Shown piece by piece: positions 7,277 through 11,861 of a stretch of 11,861 nt of DNA. The stretch lies in assembly GCA_900548795.1 (NCBI GenBank), contig URLT01000057.1, positions 1 through 11,861 of the forward strand, written 5' to 3'. The notes below the pieces were generated by a model. It searched no databases, was not told where the DNA came from, and worked only from the letters and a program-made list of their open reading frames with translations. This DNA is from an uncultured Eubacteriales bacterium (lineage in GTDB: Bacteria > Bacillota > Clostridia > Oscillospirales > Oscillospiraceae). How positions within the stretch are numbered: position 1 is the first letter of the stretch; each line of letters opens with the position of its first letter. The position numbers and the translations under genes are program-made.

Positions 7277-8070
7277 AGTGCTTCATGCGCGGCATCGACC
7301 AGCGCGGCGACGTCCGGACGCACGGCGTCCGACGGCTGCATGGAAAGATGCCCCAAAAATTCAATGTTGCCCTCCGGCCCCTTGACGGGGGAGAAGGTCA
7401 GACCACGGACGGTGAAGCCGAGCTCGTCGGCAAGCTCGAGAAAGTGCGTCAGCACCTCGACGTGCGTGCTTTTTTCGCGCACGACGCCCTTTTTGCCGAC
7501 CTTGTCCTTCCCGGCCTCGAACTGCGGCTTGATGAGGCAGAGCACCTGCCCGGTGGGCTTGAGCAGCCGCTGCACCGTCGGCAGCACCAGCCGCAGAGAA
7601 ATGAAGCTCACGTCGATGACGGACAGGTCGAGCGGCTCGCCCAGCTCCTCGGGCGTGACATAGCGGATGTTCGTGCGCTCCATGCAGACCACGCGCGGGT
7701 CGGTGCGCAAGGACCACGCGAGCTGGCCGTAGCCGACGTCGATGGCGAACACCTTTTTGGCGCCCTTTTGCAGCAGACAGTCGGTGAAGCCGCCGGTCGA
7801 CGCGCCGGAATCGCTGCAAACATAGCCCAACGGCTCGACGCCGAATTCGCGCAGCGCCTTTTCCAGCTTCAGGCCGCCGCGGCTGACAAAGGGACACGTC
7901 TCGCCGCGCACCTCAACGGAGGCGTCGTCGGCAACGGGCGTGCCGGCCTTGTCGCACTTCTGCCCGTCGACATAGACCGCGCCGCTCATGATGAGCGCCT
8001 GCGCGCGGCTCCGGCTGTCGCACAGGCCGCGCTCGGTCAGCACCAGATCCAAACGTTGTTTATGCTTCAT
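7273..8070 (-). CDS. tlyA: TlyA-family rRNA 2'-O-methyltransferase
   Basis: Predicted SAM-dependent enzyme that methylates ribose in 16S and/or 23S rRNA; older annotations call the family hemolysin A. The 265 aa begin with an S4 RNA-binding domain (about 1-60, LDLVLTERGLCDSRSRAQAL), followed by an FtsJ-like methyltransferase fold. SAM-binding and core motifs are CSDSGASTGGFTDCLL (85-100), DVGYGQLAW (111-119), VIDVSFISL (151-159) and LIKPQFEAGK (179-188). The ATG at 8070 has a strong AGGAGG (8077-8082) inside the end of dxs, and the two genes overlap by 11 nt. Substrate positions are not predictable from sequence alone, and hemolysis is not implied. Confidence 0.95.
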   Translation of the reverse strand: MKHKQRLDLVLTERGLCDSRSRAQALIMSGAVYVDGQKCDKAGTPVADDASVEVRGETCPFVSRGGLKLEKALREFGVEPLGYVCSDSGASTGGFTDCLLQKGAKKVFAIDVGYGQLAWSLRTDPRVVCMERTNIRYVTPEELGEPLDLSVIDVSFISLRLVLPTVQRLLKPTGQVLCLIKPQFEAGKDKVGKKGVVREKSTHVEVLTHFLELADELGFTVRGLTFSPVKGPEGNIEFLGHLSMQPSDAVRPDVAALVDAAHEAL

Positions 8071-9904
8071 GCAGCACCTCCTGCGCCTGCTTTGCCAGCG
8101 ACTCGGCGTCCAGCCCGTAGAGCGCCTGCAGCTCCGGCACCTTGCCGTGGGGGATAAACCGGTCGCCCAAATTGCACAGCCGCGTCGGCACGCGAAGGCC
8201 GATCAGACGCAGCTGAGAGAGAATTTCCTTTCCGGCGCAGCCGATGCAGATCGCGTCCTCGGCCACGAGCAGGCGCCTCGTCTTGCGCACGGAGGCGGCG
8301 ATCTCCCTCATGCGCACCGGCTTGACGGATTCGAGCTTGATGACCTCCGCCGAGACGCCCTGCCGCTCGAGCAGCTCGGCCGCCGCAAGCACGTTGTTGA
8401 TCATCGTGCCGTAGGAGATCATGGTGATGTCGCTGCCCTCGCGCAGCACGGGCTGCTCGGCGACCTCGGAAAAGGCGCCGTCTCCGCCGCGCGGCCAGCG
8501 CACGGCGACCGGCCCGTCCAGCTCCAGAACGGCTCGGCGCAGCATCACGCGCAGCTCGGCACGGTTCGAGGGGCAGAGCACCTGCATCCCGGGCACGGAG
8601 CGCAGATAGTTGACGTCGAACACGCCCTGATGCGTTTCGCCATCCTCGCCGACCAGACCGGCGCGGTCGACGGCGAACACAACGTGCAGATGCTGCATGG
8701 CGACGTCCTGAAGCAGCATATCGTAGGCACGCTGCAAAAAGGTGGAGTAGATCGCGACGACCGGGAGCATTCCCTGCTTGGCAAGGCCGCCTGCCATGGC
8801 CACGGCGTGCCCCTCGGCGATGCCGACGTCGAAGCTCCGCTCTGGGAAACGGCTGAAGAAATCCCGCAGCCCCGTGCCTTGGATCATCGCCGCCGTGACG
8901 GCGCAGATGCGCGGCTCCTCGGCGGCCAGCTCGCAGAGCGTCTGGCCGAAGGTGTCGGAAAAGGTCGGCGTGTGCGCCTCGAGCGGCGTTCCGCGCTCGG
9001 GGTCGAAGCTGCCGATGCCGTGGAAGACGTCGGGGTTCGTCTCGGCGGGGGCATAGCCCTTGCCCTTTTGCGTGATGACGTGCAGCAGCACCGGGCGGGC
9101 GCAGCCCTTTGCCAGACGGAGCATGTACTCCAACTGGGTGACGTTGTGGCCGTCGATCGGGCCGTAGTAGTCGAAGCCCATCTCCTCGAAAAAGGTCGAG
9201 CCGAGCACGAGCTTCTTCCAGCGCTCCTTGACGGCGTGCGTGAAGCGATAGACCGCCTTGCCGCCGGGGATCTTGCCGGTGATCGTTCGGTATGCCTTTT
9301 TCAGGCGGAAATAGCCCGGACGGATGCGGATCTGGGACAGATGCTCGGAGATGCCGCCGACATTCGGCGCGATCGACATACCGTTGTCGTTCAGGATCAC
9401 GATCAGCGGCTCGTTGCTCTCGCCGGCGTCGTTCAGCCCCTCGTAGGCCAGACCGCCGGTCATTGCGCCGTCGCCGAGCAGGGCAATGACGCTGTAATCC
9501 TGCTTTTGCAGGGTACGGGCGCGCGCCATACCCAGCGCCGTCGAGACGGCGGAGGAGGCGTGCCCGGCGACGAAGGCGTCGCAATCGCTCTCCGACGGCT
9601 TCGGGAAGCCCGAAAGGCCGCCGAAGCTGCGCAGGGTGGGAAACTGCTCCCGCCGCCCGGTCAGGAGCTTGTGGACATAGGACTGGTGCCCGACGTCAAA
9701 GACCAGCCGATCCTTCGACGTGTCGAAAACGCGCTCGAGCGCGACCGACAGCTCCACCACGCCCAGATTGGAGGCGAGGTGACCGCCGGTGTGCGAAACG
9801 GTCTGCACCAGCTCCCGGCGCAGCTCCTGACAGAGCAAGGCGACCTGCGTGTCGTTGAGCGCCAGCAGATCGTCGCGGGAACGGATGGTATCTAATATAA
9901 TCAA
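8060..9904 (-). CDS. dxs: 1-deoxy-D-xylulose-5-phosphate synthase
   Basis: Thiamine-diphosphate enzyme that condenses pyruvate with glyceraldehyde 3-phosphate, the first step of the MEP isoprenoid pathway. The frame stays open upstream to 10219, but family homology starts at MIILDTIRSRDDLL, which gives a TTG start at 9904 and 614 aa, close to the usual 620. An AGGTAG site (9912-9917) lies seven bases before it. Seen motifs: TGGHLASNLG with H42, DVGHQSYVHKLLTGR (70-84), the ThDP motif from GDG (144-146) to NDN (172-174), the catalytic glutamate in IAEGHA, and DRAGLVGEDGETHQG in the pyrimidine domain. It lies 68 nt after the OapA-like gene and overlaps tlyA. The upstream extension falls over oapA codons and is not believed. 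Confidence 0.97.
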   Translation of the reverse strand: MIILDTIRSRDDLLALNDTQVALLCQELRRELVQTVSHTGGHLASNLGVVELSVALERVFDTSKDRLVFDVGHQSYVHKLLTGRREQFPTLRSFGGLSGFPKPSESDCDAFVAGHASSAVSTALGMARARTLQKQDYSVIALLGDGAMTGGLAYEGLNDAGESNEPLIVILNDNGMSIAPNVGGISEHLSQIRIRPGYFRLKKAYRTITGKIPGGKAVYRFTHAVKERWKKLVLGSTFFEEMGFDYYGPIDGHNVTQLEYMLRLAKGCARPVLLHVITQKGKGYAPAETNPDVFHGIGSFDPERGTPLEAHTPTFSDTFGQTLCELAAEEPRICAVTAAMIQGTGLRDFFSRFPERSFDVGIAEGHAVAMAGGLAKQGMLPVVAIYSTFLQRAYDMLLQDVAMQHLHVVFAVDRAGLVGEDGETHQGVFDVNYLRSVPGMQVLCPSNRAELRVMLRRAVLELDGPVAVRWPRGGDGAFSEVAEQPVLREGSDITMISYGTMINNVLAAAELLERQGVSAEVIKLESVKPVRMREIAASVRKTRRLLVAEDAICIGCAGKEILSQLRLIGLRVPTRLCNLGDRFIPHGKVPELQALYGLDAESLAKQAQEVLHEA

Positions 9905-9911
9905 TCTTACA

Positions 9912-9917
9912 CTACCT
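9912..9917 (-). promoter_or_regulatory. Ribosome binding site deciding the dxs TTG start
   Basis: AGGTAG differs from AGGAGG at one base and stands seven nt before the TTG at 9904. No in-frame ATG or GTG lies near where Dxs homology begins, so this site is the main support for the start. Confidence 0.6.
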
Positions 9918-9972
9918 GTCTCGGAGCGCCGCAGGGTCGCAGGATCGCGCGGCGCGCCTTCTGTATTTGTGA

Positions 9973-10587
9973 CTAATTTTTGTGTTTCTTGGGCGCCCCT
10001 TTGCCGAACACGCGCCGGAAAAAGGCGACCGGCTGCGCCACGGCCAGAACGATGCCCGTGGCCTGCTTCATGGCAAGGGTCTTGCCCATGGCCTTGCCCG
10101 CGATGGTCAGCCCTGCGACCAGCGCCGACATGATGAGCTGCGCCACGGACTCCGGCGCGAAGCGCTGAAGCGCCATGACCGCCAGCACCGCCGAGGCCGA
10201 GCCGGACACGACGCCGCAAATATCGCCCACGACGTCGTTGCAGAAGCTCGAGACCTTCTCTGCGTTGCGCAGGAGCATCAGCGCCTCGGCCGCGCCGCGG
10301 CGTTTTTTTGCGGCCATGGAATGGAACGGCTTTTCGCCCGCCGACATGACGGCCACGCCGATGATGTCGAACAAGATGCCGAGCGCCACGATGAACAGCA
10401 GCACCAGCGACGCGACGACGACGTTGACGCGCTCCATGATGGCTGAGGACAAAAAGGAGATCGCCGAGGAGATCGCGATCGTGACGAAGAAGATCGTGAT
10501 GACCCAGCGAAGGTTACCGCGTTTTTTTTGCTTTTGCTTGCCCCGGCTTTTTGGGGCGTCGTCCGGTTTCAAATCGGAACCCTCCAT
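9973..10587 (-). CDS. oapA: OapA-like integral membrane protein (OLE RNA partner, probable)
   Basis: The frame is open from 10731, but the first part looks like leader sequence; the ATG at 10587 gives a compact 204-aa protein beginning MEGSDLK. A basic, Lys/Arg-rich tail (about 7-27) precedes hydrophobic segments near 28-50, 54-81, 118-140 and 148-190, so about four membrane passes are likely, and the C-terminus is again basic (RRVFGKGAPKKHKN). The central stretch RNAEKVSSFCNDVVGDICG carries an acidic D-x3-D (118, 122). In OLE-containing Firmicutes, the gene between the OLE RNA and dxs encodes OapA, a small multi-pass membrane protein that binds the RNA. Position, strand and topology fit that here. 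Some databases name similar proteins after the CorB magnesium transporter; that is from memory and not shown here. There is no good Shine-Dalgarno site. Confidence 0.78.
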   Translation of the reverse strand: MEGSDLKPDDAPKSRGKQKQKKRGNLRWVITIFFVTIAISSAISFLSSAIMERVNVVVASLVLLFIVALGILFDIIGVAVMSAGEKPFHSMAAKKRRGAAEALMLLRNAEKVSSFCNDVVGDICGVVSGSASAVLAVMALQRFAPESVAQLIMSALVAGLTIAGKAMGKTLAMKQATGIVLAVAQPVAFFRRVFGKGAPKKHKN

Positions 10588-10603
10588 AATCGGATTGAAG
10601 TAT

Positions 10604-10663
10604 AAAACTTCATGCAGGAACGTTGCACCACGAAAATGCGCAAAGGCATAAGCATGAAGTTTT
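10604..10663. repeat. 12-bp inverted repeat upstream of the OapA-like gene
   Basis: AAAACTTCATGC (10604-10615) and GCATGAAGTTTT (10652-10663) are exact reverse complements 36 nt apart. The inner arm also pairs with GAAGT at 10597-10601, ten bases before the start codon, so two exclusive hairpins are possible in the mRNA leader. Confidence 0.55.
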
Positions 10664-10664
10664 T

Positions 10665-10707
10665 GTGCATCATTTCCGGTTGCCCCACAGGGGCGAGGAA
10701 ATGGCAC
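10665..10707. repeat. 43-nt imperfect hairpin between OLE RNA and oapA
   Basis: Nested arms GTGC/GCAC, CATTTCC/GGAAATG and GCCCC/GGGGC close a 3-nt ACA loop. There is no U-tract on either strand, so it is not a normal terminator. It could be a processing site or another small interspersed palindrome. Confidence 0.5.
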
Positions 10708-10715
10708 AGTTCTTA

Positions 10716-10824
10716 GGAGCCTCTGAATCAATCGTCTACGGCGCTCAGCGGGTCTTTTTCTCCAACTTATCGGTTTGAAACAAAATCCTTCGCTGACCGC
10801 TCTTGCAATTTAATCAGAGCTTCC
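10716..10824 (+). repeat. 109-bp palindromic element, copy C
   Basis: The ends are GGAGCCTCTGAATCAATCG (10716-10734) and the inverted GGAAGCTCTGATTAAATTG (10824-10806). It has the same length as copy B and about 87% of bases in common by eye. CTTA directly flanks both sides (10712-10715 and 10825-10828), a possible 4-bp target duplication. It lies between the 3' end of the OLE-like RNA and the membrane protein gene. Confidence 0.85.
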
Positions 10825-10829
10825 CTTAT

Positions 10830-10855
10830 TTTTGCTATGCTTTTGCATAGCAAAA
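10830..10855. other. 11-bp perfect hairpin at the 3' end of the OLE-like RNA
   Basis: TTTTGCTATGC (10830-10840) and GCATAGCAAAA (10845-10855) close a 4-nt loop, directly after the terminal helix of the RNA on the - strand. Downstream on - is AAAAATAAGGG, with no U-run. It may mark an RNA end by processing or pausing rather than intrinsic termination. Confidence 0.55.
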
Positions 10856-11461
10856 CAGTGGCAGCAGACAGAGTAAATCTTGCGGCTTAGGTCGGGTTGG
10901 CTTTCCCCGCGGGCTACCGTTCGTCGCCGGACGGCCGTTTCCGTTTGAAGTCCGCGCCGGAGCGTTGCCGCATCCGGTACCCGATTGCCACTCAGACCGC
11001 ACTGCAATCCTCTGTCTGCCCGGAATCGACTGCTTAGGTGTTTTCCACAACATCGCGTCTCGGTTCTATCCTCTTTTGCAGCCACGATTTCAGCGAGCAA
11101 TATCGTCACGCCGCTGCGGCCGCAGCGGTCAACGCCTGTTCTCCCATCCCAACGTGCCCACGCAAGGCAGGCTACACTGCACCCAGCACATGATTCTAAG
11201 CACCGCGATGCAGGTTCTGTCCTGCTTCGTACGCAGTCCGGGTCGTAACACTTTACGGCTGTCGCACAAGAGCAGGTCTCCACGGAAATCGGGTCGGTCG
11301 GTATATGCCGTTACACCTCGCCCGAAAGCCTTAACCCCCAGCACCCACCCTAATCTGGGCGAAAAAAGCAAGCACCAGGGACTTCATCGATATGCCCTTT
11401 AAAGGATTTTTAGGCCCTTCTTCGAGACCGAGACGCTTTGACTAAGATACAGCGCCACTGT
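10855..11461 (-). ncRNA. ole: OLE (Ornate Large Extremophilic) RNA, probable
   Basis: A gene-free, strongly structured stretch of about 607 nt. Its first bases after the promoter (ACAGUGGC, 11461-11454) pair exactly with its last (GCCACUGU, 10862-10855). A second long-range helix joins GCAGACAGAG (11019-11010) with CUCUGUCUGC (10873-10864). Stacked next to it is GAUUGC/GCAAUC, and there is an internal hairpin from an 18-bp perfect palindrome, CCGCTGCGGCCGCAGCGG (11111-11128). OLE RNAs are about 600 nt, lie upstream of oapA and dxs on the same strand, and form a membrane-bound complex with OapA linked to stress tolerance and magnesium balance in Bacillus halodurans. Identification rests on size, position and folding; an alignment to Rfam OLE was not possible. 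The 3' end could include the hairpin at 10830-10855. Confidence 0.8.
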
Positions 11462-11466
11462 ATTTC

Positions 11467-11495
11467 ATAATAGCATATTCCGCCCGAATATACAA
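11467..11495 (-). promoter_or_regulatory. Promoter of the OLE-like RNA and perhaps the whole operon
   Basis: The -10 TATTAT (11472-11467) has a TGC extension just upstream, and a weak -35 TTGTAT (11495-11490) lies 17 bases away. The expected start falls at about 11460, where the 5' strand of the terminal RNA helix begins. No strong terminator separates the RNA from oapA-dxs-tlyA-nadK-argR-recN, so read-through is possible. Confidence 0.75.
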
Positions 11496-11589
11496 GCCAT
11501 TTTTTACGGAAATTTTGAATATTTTGCATGTTCATTCCGGAAAATGCGTGTTTCGGGGCGCATTTCCCCGCAGCATGAAAATTCTTCCG

Positions 11590-11642
11590 AAAAATACGGA
11601 GCCGCCCCTGTGTATATACGCGCATATACACAGGGGCGGCTC
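11590..11642 (-). terminator. Strong intrinsic terminator of the right-edge gene
   Basis: A 19-bp perfect stem (11599-11617 with 11624-11642) closes a 6-nt ACGCGC loop. On the - strand it is followed by CGTA and five T's. It lies 34 nt after the stop codon of the partial gene and insulates the OLE promoter from upstream transcription. Between it and that promoter (about 11496-11589) the only feature seen is a modest hairpin, GGAAAATGCG/CGCATTTCC, at 11539-11567. Confidence 0.9.
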
Positions 11643-11676
11643 GGAGAAACGCTGCCGCGAAGCAGGGAAGACGCGG

Positions 11677-11861
11677 TTATTCGATCAGGCCGGATTCCCG
11701 GAGCAGCAGCTCCACATCCGTGCCCTTGGCCTTCTTCAGCACGACCTTGAGCAGCTCCTTTTCCTTGAAGGAGAGCTTCACCGAGCTAATCGGCTTCTTG
11801 TCGAGAGCGTAGTAGCAGGCGCGCAGCAGCTCGCGCACGTCGTACTTGCTGCCCCAGACCT
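11677..11861 (-). CDS. Unrecognised protein, C-terminal 61 residues (5' partial)
   Basis: A - strand frame is open from the window edge (starting with VWGSKYDVRELL) to TAA at 11679-11677. It is too short and lacks a start. The codon use, the acidic/basic helical composition and the ending LLRESGLIE, together with the strong terminator 34 nt downstream, make it a real gene end. The tail contains KLSFKEKELLKVVLKKAKG, which looks helical and charged, and no membrane segment is seen. In B. halodurans the gene before OLE is ispA, but this tail does not resemble a polyprenyl synthase end. The function is unknown. Confidence 0.75.
   Translation of the reverse strand, partial: VWGSKYDVRELLRACYYALDKKPISSVKLSFKEKELLKVVLKKAKGTDVELLLRESGLIE

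Noticed and set aside
7988..9895. 635-codon + strand open frame
   Set aside because: It is antisense to dxs and tlyA, both of which have full catalytic motifs. Shadow frame.
9905..10219. N-terminal extension of Dxs beginning MRRRVRLGLGG
   Set aside because: It is out-of-frame reading of oapA codons and lies upstream of where Dxs homology begins.
10810..11283. 157-codon - strand open frame rich in Cys and Arg
   Set aside because: It overlaps the structured RNA stretch, shows no protein family pattern, and its bases are better explained by the long-range helices.
10855..11461. RNase P RNA, tmRNA or group II intron for the large structured stretch
   Set aside because: No RNase P core (GAGGAAAGUCC), no tmRNA ends or tag frame, and no intron domain V or reverse transcriptase. 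Length and neighbours fit OLE better.

Overview
The window looks like chromosome from a GC-rich anaerobic Firmicute of the class Clostridia, probably an Oscillospiraceae-like gut bacterium. The pointers are an S-layer-homology (SLH) surface protein, a T-box riboswitch in front of tyrS, and the clostridial order dxs-tlyA-nadK-argR-recN. The genus cannot be fixed from the sequence.

Left end (1-1805, + strand): the C-terminal part of a large secreted protein with several beta-repeats and three SLH repeats. A gene-free stretch follows (about 1806-2626). It holds a strong hairpin, a 207-bp element bounded by 13-bp perfect inverted repeats, a short copy of a repeat family that recurs in the window, several small hairpins, and the probable tyrS terminator.

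Middle (2627-4273, - strand): tyrS with a full tyrosine T-box leader. The UAC specifier, the T-box motif, a CGUAA/UUACG antiterminator and the terminator are all visible. The promoter is TTGACA-17-TAGGAT, and its -35 box overlaps the recN stop codon. A 109-bp palindromic repeat sits inside the leader.

Right part (4270-10587, - strand): a compact operon read oapA-like membrane gene, dxs, tlyA, nadK, argR, recN. dxs and tlyA overlap by 11 nt and tlyA and nadK by 4 nt; argR follows nadK by 16 nt and recN follows argR by 21 nt. dxs appears to start at TTG. The operon joins isoprenoid precursor synthesis, rRNA methylation, NADP supply, arginine regulation and DNA repair, a grouping common in Firmicutes.

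The most notable item lies upstream of that operon. A gene-free stretch of about 607 nt (10855-11461, - strand) has its own promoter (TTGTAT-17-TATTAT with TGn extension). Its 5' and 3' ends pair with each other, and it contains further internal helices. Its size, its strand and its place directly before a small multi-pass membrane gene and dxs match the OLE (Ornate Large Extremophilic) RNA and its protein partner OapA. A second 109-bp repeat lies between this RNA and the membrane gene. The right edge holds the C-terminal 61 codons of an unrecognised - strand gene with a strong terminator.
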